Part shown: in pieces, positions 16,829-24,565 of the stretch
Layout: each line of letters begins with the position of its first letter
Position numbering within the stretch: position 1 is the stretch's first letter
NCBI RefSeq assembly: GCF_003815675.1
Contig: NZ_CP033918.1
Span: 2,666,001-2,730,000, forward strand
Length of the DNA: 64,000 nucleotides
From: Chryseobacterium sp. G0186
GTDB taxonomy: Bacteria > Bacteroidota > Bacteroidia > Flavobacteriales > Weeksellaceae
Reading direction: 5' to 3'
Notes under the pieces: generated by a model
Seen by the model: only the letters and a program-made list of their open reading frames with translations
The model's database searches: none
Told to the model about the DNA's origin: nothing
Program-made: the position numbers and the translations under genes

Positions 16829-16984
16829 TTAGTAAGCTATACAATACTCACCTGGCATACCACACACCCATCCCGGGCAACAGTCACTAGTCACACGGCA
16901 TATGATTTGTGGATTGCAATAGTCAGAGTTAGCTCCTTGTACATTTTTCATTTGGCCTCTTGAAAGTTTTTTTGAATTTTTCAT
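16829..16984 (-). CDS. Knottin-like six-cysteine peptide with bacteriocin-type leader
   Basis: A 51-residue peptide read on the minus strand. Residues 1-18 (MKNSKKLSRGQMKNVQGA) look like the LS-rich, Gly-Ala (double-glycine type) leader of flavobacterial bacteriocin-like precursors; cleavage after Ala18 would release 33 residues. The core carries six cysteines at 23, 29, 35, 36, 41 and 48, spacing C-X5-C-X5-CC-X4-C-X6-C, which fits the inhibitor cystine knot pattern; a distinctive piece is SDCCPGWVCG. In leader peptides of this type, a C39-peptidase ABC exporter cuts and exports the core; none is encoded in the window. A terminator follows. The ORF is too short for most gene-length cut-offs, but the leader, cysteine pattern and terminator together support it. 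Toxin, signalling or inhibitor roles are all possible; no activity can be read from sequence. Confidence 0.82.
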   Translation of the reverse strand: MKNSKKLSRGQMKNVQGANSDYCNPQIICRVTSDCCPGWVCGMPGEYCIAY

Positions 16985-17204
16985 AGTAATAATTTGTTGA
17001 TTTTGATTTCCTACTCTATAAGATTTTCGGACCCCTCTTTATTTTATTTCCTTTTATGGAGATTTAAATATACATATAATTTTATCAACCAGACAATTAG
17101 AATCAAAATAAAATATCAACCCTAATATCCATATTAAAGTATGCCGTAAAAAGCCCATATGAAATACCGTGAAAATACGGATTTTATTGTGTTAGTATTA
17201 ATTA

Positions 17205-17212
17205 TAAGTTTG
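17205..17212 (+). promoter_or_regulatory. Possible -7 box for the 51-residue ORF
   Basis: TAAGTTTG matches TAnnTTTG and lies 39 bases upstream of the ATG at 17252. A TTTT is present 19 bases further upstream, a weak -33 match. Confidence 0.4.
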
Positions 17213-17251
17213 CAGAGAGAACAAAGGGGTAAAAACACTAAGAGAAACAAA

Positions 17252-17407
17252 ATGATTGCAGGAGAGACACAAACTAACCATGAGAATCTAAAAAGCGTAT
17301 CACCAAAAGGAAATACGAAGTCTTCTGCTAAAAAACCCAAGACTGAAATATCCCATTCATTTTTACAACGAATTATTTCACTTTTAAAAAAAGAAGAATT
17401 AATTTGA
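17252..17407 (+). CDS. Unknown 51-residue basic peptide
   Basis: Starts MIAGETQTNHENLKSVSPKG, has a Lys/Ser-rich middle, and ends with an amphipathic-looking helix FLQRIISLLKKEELI. No cysteines, signal peptide or membrane segment. A longer open frame starts at 17159, but the ATG at 17252 follows a promoter-like box and a strong terminator follows the stop, so this shorter unit is preferred. It is divergent from the knottin-like gene. No family recognised; a small regulatory or antimicrobial-type peptide is possible but unproven. Confidence 0.55.
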   Translation: MIAGETQTNHENLKSVSPKGNTKSSAKKPKTEISHSFLQRIISLLKKEELI

Positions 17408-17411
17408 TTAA

Positions 17412-17447
17412 AAATAAATCCCGGATTCTTTCGGGATTTATTTTTTT
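17412..17447 (+). terminator. Rho-independent terminator after the 51-residue ORF
   Basis: A 12-base-pair stem AAATAAATCCCG / CGGGATTTATTT followed by a T run. Strong and correctly placed 5 bases after the stop codon. Confidence 0.85.
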
Positions 17448-17881
17448 ACAATCTGTTGTTGTAATCAGATCAGGCATCAAGCCTGAGAGCTATGTAAAAA
17501 TAATTGAATCAAACCTTAATACAGGTACTAACATCTTTTCCAAAGAATAATCTGTAGTACACAGTTTAAACAAAACATCTTTCTTCATCAGATGATACAA
17601 GGGTTACAGAAGTAAGCCTAGCCACTTCGGCTATCCTAAGAAACAATATTTATTTCACTATTCTTTATTGGGATGATTATACATCACAAAAATAATTCTT
17701 CCTAATCTTTGCTTACCATCTAAAAAACAGCCACATCAAAAAGCAGTAAAAATACTGAATAATAGCTGGTTATATACTTCTATATTTGATAGAGATTTCC
17801 AACAACATGAGAAAAATACCATAAAAGGAGGAACCCGAAAAGCCTTAAATAGAGTAGGGAATTAATTCTAAATATATCCAC
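17448..17881. other. Gene-free stretch before the 197-residue protein gene
   Basis: About 430 bases with no convincing gene. One plus-strand frame without a start codon (17677-17862) reads through residues such as KAVKILNNSWLYTSIFDRDF and ends in a stop; it looks like possible decayed coding sequence but has no identifiable parent. An AGGAGG at about 17827 precedes no start codon at a useful distance. Confidence 0.4.
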
Positions 17882-18475
17882 ATGAAAACAAAAACCTTAT
17901 TTTTAATTGGTGCAATAGTGGGATTAGTGATTATTTTTTCCCAACTAAAACCACAGGAAATTCCTTTTTACAAAGAAAAGGGCAATTACATCGTTGACAA
18001 CAACTACATGATCAAAGAAGTAAAAAAAATATCTGATGAGGATATTAAAAGCTTATTACTTCTGCAAAAACGCCATCAGGCAAGCTTAGGCACAAACTTT
18101 ATTGTATACAAAATCAACAGACAATACATAGTCCGCGGATGCTTAATAAAAGCAAATATTGACTGGCAAAAATTTGGAGATCTCAGATCCAAAGTAGATG
18201 TTATTCTTAAAAAATATGATGCAAAAGAGCTTGGAACAGACTACTACTCTATTCAAAATAATCAGTTTGCAACAAATGCAGCCCTATTAAGCCAAAAAGA
18301 CATCGCAGCCTTGGGTAAATTAACGGTAAGAGGTGCTGATGAATATACAATCTGCCCACCCACAATGGGGAGAAAGAACCTTACGAATGTGATCATGAAG
18401 TCTGTAAAAAACAATATGGCTATTGATCCCAAAATAAACGTAAGACTTAATAATGTATTAGTGAATTATAAATAA
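17882..18475 (+). CDS. Unknown protein with N-terminal membrane anchor
   Basis: 197 residues. An N-terminal hydrophobic helix (TLFLIGAIVGLVIIFSQL, about residues 4-21) acts as a signal anchor; the remainder is a polar, mixed alpha/beta domain (ISDEDIKSLLLLQKRHQASLG, YKINRQYIVRGCLIKA, DEYTICPPTMGRKNLTN) probably facing the periplasm. Two cysteines are present in the soluble part. The family is not recognised. A hairpin follows the stop, so it may be transcribed separately from the next two genes, although all three point the same way. Confidence 0.75.
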   Translation: MKTKTLFLIGAIVGLVIIFSQLKPQEIPFYKEKGNYIVDNNYMIKEVKKISDEDIKSLLLLQKRHQASLGTNFIVYKINRQYIVRGCLIKANIDWQKFGDLRSKVDVILKKYDAKELGTDYYSIQNNQFATNAALLSQKDIAALGKLTVRGADEYTICPPTMGRKNLTNVIMKSVKNNMAIDPKINVRLNNVLVNYK

Positions 18476-18480
18476 CAATA

Positions 18481-18514
18481 AAAGGCTGTTTTGTTATGAA
18501 GCAGCCTTTCTTAA
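18481..18514 (+). terminator. Hairpin between the 197- and 189-residue protein genes
   Basis: AAAGGCTG at 18481-18488 pairs with CAGCCTTT at 18502-18509, followed by a weakly T-rich tail (CTTAAACCTTTTG). A probable, possibly partial, terminator. Confidence 0.6.
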
Positions 18515-18524
18515 ACCTTTTGTC

Positions 18525-19094
18525 ATGAAAAGAAAACTTCAGTTAGGTGGAATCTTCATTTTATTATTACTGATCTTTATAATAGGCATGAAAGGCACAT
18601 TTGATGGGTATTACGGATTTTACTACGAAAACAAAAGCTATCAGAAACCTTTGGTATATACTATTTCTGAGGATATTACGCAGTCCCGGCCTGTAAGCAT
18701 GTTTGCATCGTATACTGGGTTTGATACTGGTTATGGCTTTTATGCTCCTAATGTTGCCAGTGACTTTGTTATGCGTTTTGAATTAAAGGATAAGGATGGA
18801 AATATTCTAGAAGAAAAGACGATGCCTACTTTCAAAAGTAAGGAAAGCAGGGTGAGATACACCACAGTCTTTAATATGTTTCTTGATAAAATTTCTGACA
18901 AAAACAGATATGACAGGAAATATTACCAATATCTGGATCTGATTATAAAGCAAATTGCAGCCCATGTCATGAAAGAAAATCCAAGGGCAACCAGTATTTC
19001 TACACGACTTTATCTGTATGACTACCCTACTATTGCTGATTTTAAACAGGGAAAATTGAATGAAAACTTGATTCTCATTGATGAATTTAAATAG
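18525..19094 (+). CDS. Membrane-anchored partner of the HTTM protein (SdpA-like, tentative)
   Basis: 189 residues: an N-terminal membrane helix (LGGIFILLLLIFIIGM) followed by an extracytoplasmic domain. The segment SYTGFDTGYGFYAPNVASDF resembles the 'G.FAP.V/P' motif that I associate with small proteins encoded next to HTTM-family genes, including SdpA-like proteins. The HTTM gene begins 7 bases after this stop, so the two are almost certainly co-translated. In Bacillus, SdpA and SdpB together mature the SdpC toxin; whether this pair does something similar is an inference from gene order and topology only. Confidence 0.7.
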   Translation: MKRKLQLGGIFILLLLIFIIGMKGTFDGYYGFYYENKSYQKPLVYTISEDITQSRPVSMFASYTGFDTGYGFYAPNVASDFVMRFELKDKDGNILEEKTMPTFKSKESRVRYTTVFNMFLDKISDKNRYDRKYYQYLDLIIKQIAAHVMKENPRATSISTRLYLYDYPTIADFKQGKLNENLILIDEFK

Positions 19095-19101
19095 TTACCC
19101 C

Positions 19102-20061
19102 ATGAAAAAACTGAATTTGATCTATACAAAAATTGAAAATTTCTTTTTCAAACAGGATAATCAGGCGGAGTTCTTAAGCTTCTTCAGAATTTCGATAGGG
19201 ATCATTATTATGCTACAGTTCCTTGCTGTAATGGCAGATTTTGAGAAGCTGTTTTCCAGTGACAGCATTATTCCACAGGACATCATGAATGTTTTCACCC
19301 CTGACTGGCTGATTACTTTTCCAAAAATTGTAACCTTTCTTCAATCTTTTGGCATTGTGGAAACTACAACGATTGCCATCACCAAAGTATCATTTATTAC
19401 ACTCTGTATTTTTATAATCACCGGCTTTTATTCCAGAATTTCCGCCTTTATATTACTCATCCTGCAGATTGCATTATTAAAGGGAAGTTCTTTTTTTGCC
19501 TATGGAGCAGATTTTTTCACGAGCATGTCTTTATTTTATCTTATACTTTTTCCCTCTGATAACAGTTTCTCACTCAAAAATTTCATTTTCCGGAAAAAAC
19601 CACGAGAGATTAATATCACTCCTGTCAAAAGATTATTTCAGCTGCATATTTCCATTGCTTATTTTTTCTCAGGTTTGGATAAAGCTTTAGGATTTAACTG
19701 GTGGAATGGTGAGTCTATTTGGAAAGCCATTCATCTGCCTTACTCCAATAGAGACCTGAATATTGATTTTACCTGGCTGGCAGAGCATTCCTACCTTTTA
19801 ATCATTATAGGATGGAGTACCATTCTTATAGAGATAGGTTATCCGTTTTTTATCTGGTATAAAAAAACACAAAAAACATGGCTTTTTCTTACTGTTTCCA
19901 TGCATATAGGAATCGCTTTGATCCTCAATCTATATTACTTTTCTGCCATTATGATTATCTGGAATATAACCAATTTCTATTTTGAACAGTCCGCAAAAAA
20001 AACGGTTCATGCTGCAAAAAAAAGAATGCCTACACATTCTCTTTCCAAGCCAATCATTTGA
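19102..20061 (+). CDS. HTTM-domain membrane protein (SdpB / gamma-carboxylase-like)
   Basis: About 319 residues with multiple membrane helices, matching the HTTM (horizontally transferred transmembrane) domain shared by vitamin K-dependent gamma-carboxylases and SdpB. The first helix follows EFLSFFRISIGIIIMLQF. The family signature is seen in RLFQLHISIAYFFSGLDKAL followed by FNWWNGESIWKAI: the aromatic-rich helix and Lys before a W..G motif. The frame opens at a TTG at 19078 with an ATG at 19081, inside the previous gene; ATG 19102 gives a normal cytoplasmic N-terminus. The lumenal/soluble carboxylase domain is absent, so it is SdpB-sized rather than a full carboxylase. It ends at a bidirectional terminator. 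Confidence 0.82.
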   Translation: MKKLNLIYTKIENFFFKQDNQAEFLSFFRISIGIIIMLQFLAVMADFEKLFSSDSIIPQDIMNVFTPDWLITFPKIVTFLQSFGIVETTTIAITKVSFITLCIFIITGFYSRISAFILLILQIALLKGSSFFAYGADFFTSMSLFYLILFPSDNSFSLKNFIFRKKPREINITPVKRLFQLHISIAYFFSGLDKALGFNWWNGESIWKAIHLPYSNRDLNIDFTWLAEHSYLLIIIGWSTILIEIGYPFFIWYKKTQKTWLFLTVSMHIGIALILNLYYFSAIMIIWNITNFYFEQSAKKTVHAAKKRMPTHSLSKPII

Positions 20062-20072
20062 TCATAAAAAAA

Positions 20073-20094
20073 AATCCCGAATTACTTCGGGATT
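20073..20094. terminator. Bidirectional terminator between HTTM gene and ompA-like gene
   Basis: AATCCCGAA / TTCGGGATT with T-rich tails on both strands, between the convergent stops at 20061 and 20116. Confidence 0.85.
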
Positions 20095-20115
20095 CTTTTA
20101 TTTAGTATGGTTTAA

Positions 20116-20949
20116 TTATTTCTTCGGAGCAATGTCCATCAGCTTCATAAACTCATCTAGCTTAGGCATGATGATGATTTCTGTTCTTCTGTTTTCCCCT
20201 CTGCCGGAAACACTCATGTTCGTCGCTTTAGGATTGTATTCGGAGCGACCTCCTGCTGTCATTCTTGCCGGGTCTACTCCAAACTGAGTCTGAAGAACTT
20301 TAGCAACAGAGGTACCTCTTAATGCAGAAAGATCCCAGTTGTCTCTTGGTAGATTTGGAGAATTTAAAGGAGCATTATCTGTATTTCCTTCAATCAATAC
20401 AGAATATTTATCGTAGTCATTAATCACTTTCGCAACCTTACCTAACACTTCCTGAGCTGCAGGCAGGATGTTGTAATCTCCTGTTTTGTACAACATTTTA
20501 TCTGAAAGAGAGATCATTACCACTCCTTTCAACACTTTTACCTGTACATCTTCATCAGATACATTATCCAAAGATCTTTTCAGCTTGTTAGACAACGCAA
20601 GGTTCAGGCTGTCATTTTTAGCATTGTTTGAAATCAACTGCTTGATATACGAGTTGGAAGCATTAATCTCACCTACCAGCTTATCAATATTTGCAGAGCT
20701 TTTCCCTGTGTTAGACAGACATGCATCAAGTGATGACTTTAAAGCATCGTGTTGGCTTTTCAATAAATTGTTTTCACCTGACAATGCAGAGTTTTGAGAT
20801 TTCAAATCCTGAATTTCTCTCTGTCTTTCTCCGATATTTTCAATACACTGCTTATAGTTACCACTCAGGGCGTCATATTGCTTCTTGCTCACACAAGATG
20901 TCATACCCAACGCCATTGCAGAAACCGCTAAAATTTTAATAATCTTCAT
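20116..20949 (-). CDS. OmpA-family lipoprotein with coiled coil
   Basis: 277 residues. Lipoprotein signal with lipobox around MTSC (Cys19). Residues about 25-130 form a coiled coil (QREIQDLKSQNSALSGENNL). The C-terminal OmpA-like peptidoglycan-binding domain has SVLIEGNTDNAP, a NWDLSALRGTSVAKVL core helix, and GRGENRRTEIIIMP, with the conserved Asp and Arg residues that hold diaminopimelate. It probably tethers the outer membrane to peptidoglycan. Monocistronic and convergent with the HTTM gene. Confidence 0.9.
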   Translation of the reverse strand: MKIIKILAVSAMALGMTSCVSKKQYDALSGNYKQCIENIGERQREIQDLKSQNSALSGENNLLKSQHDALKSSLDACLSNTGKSSANIDKLVGEINASNSYIKQLISNNAKNDSLNLALSNKLKRSLDNVSDEDVQVKVLKGVVMISLSDKMLYKTGDYNILPAAQEVLGKVAKVINDYDKYSVLIEGNTDNAPLNSPNLPRDNWDLSALRGTSVAKVLQTQFGVDPARMTAGGRSEYNPKATNMSVSGRGENRRTEIIIMPKLDEFMKLMDIAPKK

Positions 20950-21005
20950 AAGTAATCATTTTTAGACTACTCAAAGTTAGGTAAATTCAATTGAATTATA
21001 TGGTT

Positions 21006-21013
21006 TATCTTTG
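21006..21013 (+). promoter_or_regulatory. -7 box of the tilS-dsbD unit
   Basis: TATCTTTG, an exact TAnnTTTG match, 23 bases upstream of the tilS ATG. No TTTG at the ideal distance. Confidence 0.5.
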
Positions 21014-21036
21014 CATAAAAGAAATTCTCAACATAT

Positions 21037-22386
21037 ATGTTGAACCCATTCAGCTTTAAAAGTCAACTAGAAAATCTTGTTCACCAATCCGAAAATCACA
21101 CCTATCTTTTAGCGGTGAGCGGAGGAGCCGATTCTATGGTTCTAGCCTCATTATTTCAGGATTTGAGAGAAAATATACAAGATAAAGGATACCCGTTTCA
21201 GGTAGCTCATATCAATTATAAACTTCGTGGAAAGGATTCTGATCTGGATCAAAAAGTAGTACAGGATTTTTGTGAGAAAAATCATATTAAATTTCACTTG
21301 TATGAAGTTTCAGAAAAGGATAAAAAACCGGAAAACTCTATTCAACTCTGGGCAAGGGAACTCCGCTATGCTTTTTTCAAAGAGATACAACAAAAAGAAA
21401 AACTGAAATTTCTTGTTACAGCGCATCATTTGAATGATCAACTGGAAACCTTTCTCATCAATCTTTCCAAGGCAGCCGGCATTAAGGGTTTGAGTGGTAT
21501 TCCCTCCAATGACAATAATATTGTAAGACCTCTGCTCCATTTTTCAAAAAAAGAAATTTATCAGTTTGCAGAACAAAATAAGATTGAGTTCCGGGAAGAT
21601 CTTTCCAACAAAAAAAGTGATTATTTAAGAAATAAGATCAGAAATGAGATTGTCCCTAAATTACAGGAGACCAATGATCACTTTCTGGAAAACTTCAAAA
21701 AAAGTTCTTTTTATCTGAATCAAACCAAGGATTTTGTTCAAAAACAAATTCAGGAAATAGAAAATGCGCTTACTACATTTAACCAAGGCCATAAAATCTT
21801 ATCAAAGGAAAAGCTAGATCAGGAAAGCGATTTTGTTAAGTTTGAAATTTTAAAAAAATACGGATTCAGCCAGGAAGAAGAAATTCCTAAGATTTTCAAG
21901 GCAGAAAACAACAGTTATTTTTTTTCTAAAGAATATCAGTTGATAGTCTGCAGAAATGAATTAATCCTTATTGACAGAAATTATGAACAGGAAACAAATG
22001 ATAATATTCTCCTGATTGATCATTTTGATTTTTCAGAAAGCCAGGCAAGCATTAACATCCTGAGTTCTATTGAAGACATTGATGGAATCGATAAGAACTT
22101 TGAATGGGATTTTGATGCTGAAAAACTTCACTTTCCACTGCATTTAAGAAAACAGCAGGACGGTGATGAGTTTTATCCAACGGGGTTTTCAGGGAAAAAG
22201 AAAGTTTCTAAGTTTTTTAGGGACGAAAAATTATCTATTTTAGCGAGGCAAAAAATTTGGATACTGGCTGACAGCAACAATTCCGTACTTGGAATACTCC
22301 CTTTCAGACAGGATAGAAGATATGCAAAGGATGAGAAAACAAAATGTATTCTCAAAATTTTTAATGAAATGAACAATGAAATTTAG
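21037..22386 (+). CDS. tilS: tRNA(Ile)-lysidine synthetase TilS
   Basis: 449 residues. The ATP-pyrophosphatase P-loop SGGADS is at residues 28-33, followed by the AHINYKLRGKDSD motif and VTAHHLNDQLETFLINLSK. It converts the wobble cytidine of tRNA-Ile(CAU) to lysidine, needed to read AUA codons. The C-terminal substrate-binding domain includes LHLRKQQDGDEFYPTGFSGKKKVSKFFRDEK, which is the conserved TilS C-terminal motif. Full family length. The downstream dsbD gene overlaps its end by 11 bases, indicating translational coupling of two functionally unrelated genes. Confidence 0.95.
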   Translation: MLNPFSFKSQLENLVHQSENHTYLLAVSGGADSMVLASLFQDLRENIQDKGYPFQVAHINYKLRGKDSDLDQKVVQDFCEKNHIKFHLYEVSEKDKKPENSIQLWARELRYAFFKEIQQKEKLKFLVTAHHLNDQLETFLINLSKAAGIKGLSGIPSNDNNIVRPLLHFSKKEIYQFAEQNKIEFREDLSNKKSDYLRNKIRNEIVPKLQETNDHFLENFKKSSFYLNQTKDFVQKQIQEIENALTTFNQGHKILSKEKLDQESDFVKFEILKKYGFSQEEEIPKIFKAENNSYFFSKEYQLIVCRNELILIDRNYEQETNDNILLIDHFDFSESQASINILSSIEDIDGIDKNFEWDFDAEKLHFPLHLRKQQDGDEFYPTGFSGKKKVSKFFRDEKLSILARQKIWILADSNNSVLGILPFRQDRRYAKDEKTKCILKIFNEMNNEI

Positions 22387-24442
22387 AAATTGGTTTTTAT
22401 TAATTCTACTATTTTTAGCAACAGGAATCAATGCACAGATTAAGAATCCTGTAAAGTTTAAATTTACGGTCAATGATCTTGGTAACAACCAGTATGAGGC
22501 CGTTCTGAACGCCACAATGGAAAGTGGCTGGCATATCTACTCCAAGGATCTTCCTGAGGATACGGGAATCCCTACCGAGTACAAGGTTTCAGGAAAAAAC
22601 ATTGAACTTATCGGAAAGTTTACTGAGGTGGGTAAAAAACATGAGGAATTCTCTGAAGCTTTTGGAGGAACCATTGTATATTACTCCAACTCTGCAGGAT
22701 TCAAGCAAAAATTTAAGCTAAAGGATCCTACAAAACCTGCGGATGTTATTTCTGAGATTACTTATCAGACGTGTGATGACAGGGTTTGTCTGGCTCCAAA
22801 TACATTAGAATTCAACCAGAAAGTGACTCCAAAGGGAGTAACGGAAGAGGCTACGACTGAGGAGGCAACAACAGCAAAGGATTCTGTAAAAACAACAGAA
22901 ACGGCTACGGAAAACCCAACAAAGGCAGAGGTAACGATTTCGGAAGCTTCAAAACTGGATCCTAAGCAGTTAAAAATTGAAACACTGGATTTCAAAAAAC
23001 CGTTGACTGATTGCGGAACTGTTTCTGCCAAGGTGGATGAAAACTACTGGACTTATTTATTCCTAGGATTCATCGGAGGATTAATTGCCTTGTTAACTCC
23101 ATGTGTTTTCCCAATGATTCCTCTTACGGTTTCTTTCTTTACCAAGGGAAGCAAGGATAAGGCAAAGGGGAAAAGGGATGCTATTATCTATGGATTTTTC
23201 ATTCTTCTTATTTTCGTTTTATTGAGTATCCCATTCCATATTATTGATGGAATTGCCGGAAATATCTTCAATGAGATATCAACAAGCGTATGGCTGAATA
23301 TCGCTTTCTTTATCATATTTATCTTCTTTGCCGGAAGTTTCTTCGGGTATTATGATATTACTTTACCAAGTTCTATTGCCAACAAGTCGTCAAGAGCGGA
23401 AGAGGCAGGAGGAATTATTGGTATTTTCTTCATGGCATTGACTCTGGTTATTGTTTCTTTCTCTTGTACAGGTCCTATTTTGGGAAGCTTACTGGGAAGT
23501 GCGGTAACAGGATCCTCCAATGTACCGATGTTATTGACATTTGCACTGGCAGGATTTGGATTGGCATGGGCTATTATTTTCGGTCTGTTGGCGTTATTCC
23601 CGCAGGCATTGCAAAGTCTTCCTAAATCAGGAGGATGGATGAACACGGTAAAGGTGGTACTAGGTTTTGTGGAATTGGCTTTAGCTTTAAAATTCCTTTC
23701 TAAGGCAGATTTAGTGTCTAAAACTTTCTTCTTAAAAAGAGAACTTTTCATCGCTATCTGGATCATTGTGGCTCTGGGATTAGCATTATATTTATTTGGA
23801 TTGATCAAATTCCCTCACGATGATAAAAAGCCTAAAATATCAATAACAAGAAAGATTTTGGGAGCATTGGGTATTGGTTTTGTGATCTACCTGGTTCAGG
23901 GATTAATTCCATCTGAGCGTCCAAAACTTCAGCTGTTAAGCGGTATTTTACCTCCTTTGAATGTAAGCTATTTCCATGATGAAAAAGACGGAATCCTGGG
24001 AATGCATCCGGAACATGATTTTTTCAAGGCGATTGAGATTGCTAAAAAGGAAAATAAACCTATCCTGATAGATTTCACAGGCTACGGCTGTGAGAACTGC
24101 AGAAAAATGGAAGAGTTTGTATGGAGCGAACCGGATATTTTACCGATCCTGCAAAATGATGTAGTTTTAGCTTCTCTATATGTAGATGATAAGGAAGAAC
24201 TTCCGGAAGATCAGAAAACAAAGATTGACCTTGGAGAGGGGCAAATTAAAAAGGTAAAGACAATTGGTGACCGATGGAGCTTATTCCAGCAGGTTAACTT
24301 TAATAACAACTCTCAACCTCACTATGTATTAATAACTCCTGACGGAAAGGTGATCAATACGCCGGTTTCAGGCTATATGCCGAAAGAGGACTTCAAAAAA
24401 TTCCTTGAATGCGGAGTGAATTTCTTCAAAAAGAACAAGTAA
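22376..24442 (+). CDS. dsbD: Thiol:disulfide interchange protein DsbD
   Basis: 688 residues in three parts. First a signal peptide (to about residue 20) and the periplasmic alpha domain with the cysteine pair TCDDRVCLAP, then a Thr/Glu-rich linker. Next comes an eight-helix membrane core with LLTPCVFPMIPLTVSFF and SFSCTGPILGSLLG, carrying the two intramembrane cysteines. Last is a thioredoxin-like C-terminal domain with active site GCENCRKMEEFVW. It passes reducing power from cytoplasmic thioredoxin to the periplasm for disulfide isomerisation and cytochrome c maturation. The start overlaps tilS by 11 bases. A terminator follows. Confidence 0.95.
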   Translation: MKFRNWFLLILLFLATGINAQIKNPVKFKFTVNDLGNNQYEAVLNATMESGWHIYSKDLPEDTGIPTEYKVSGKNIELIGKFTEVGKKHEEFSEAFGGTIVYYSNSAGFKQKFKLKDPTKPADVISEITYQTCDDRVCLAPNTLEFNQKVTPKGVTEEATTEEATTAKDSVKTTETATENPTKAEVTISEASKLDPKQLKIETLDFKKPLTDCGTVSAKVDENYWTYLFLGFIGGLIALLTPCVFPMIPLTVSFFTKGSKDKAKGKRDAIIYGFFILLIFVLLSIPFHIIDGIAGNIFNEISTSVWLNIAFFIIFIFFAGSFFGYYDITLPSSIANKSSRAEEAGGIIGIFFMALTLVIVSFSCTGPILGSLLGSAVTGSSNVPMLLTFALAGFGLAWAIIFGLLALFPQALQSLPKSGGWMNTVKVVLGFVELALALKFLSKADLVSKTFFLKRELFIAIWIIVALGLALYLFGLIKFPHDDKKPKISITRKILGALGIGFVIYLVQGLIPSERPKLQLLSGILPPLNVSYFHDEKDGILGMHPEHDFFKAIEIAKKENKPILIDFTGYGCENCRKMEEFVWSEPDILPILQNDVVLASLYVDDKEELPEDQKTKIDLGEGQIKKVKTIGDRWSLFQQVNFNNNSQPHYVLITPDGKVINTPVSGYMPKEDFKKFLECGVNFFKKNK

Positions 24443-24461
24443 ATTATTTACATACCATTTT

Positions 24462-24493
24462 AAACTCTCACTTTTCAGTGTGAGTTTTTTTAT
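24462..24493 (+). terminator. Terminator after dsbD
   Basis: AAACTCTCAC / GTGTGAGTTT (one mismatch) followed by TTTTTT, 20 bases after the stop. Confidence 0.75.
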
Positions 24494-24531
24494 CTCTAAA
24501 AATAAAATATCCTCTGAAATATAAAATTAAC

Positions 24532-24539
24532 TACATTTG
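24532..24539 (+). promoter_or_regulatory. -7 box before the T9SS repeat-protein gene
   Basis: TACATTTG matches TAnnTTTG, 26 bases upstream of the ATG. A clear -33 element is lacking. Confidence 0.4.
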
Positions 24540-24565
24540 AATAACTAACACCAATTCAAATACAT

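Noticed and set aside
16985..17250. Search for a C39-peptidase or modifying enzyme beside the knottin-like gene
   Set aside because: The space holds only AT-rich sequence and a shadow ORF (17134-17340, minus); no transporter or modification gene is present.
17677..17862. Open plus-strand frame without a start codon
   Set aside because: No start codon and no identifiable parent protein, so it is recorded only as possible decayed sequence in the gene-free stretch.
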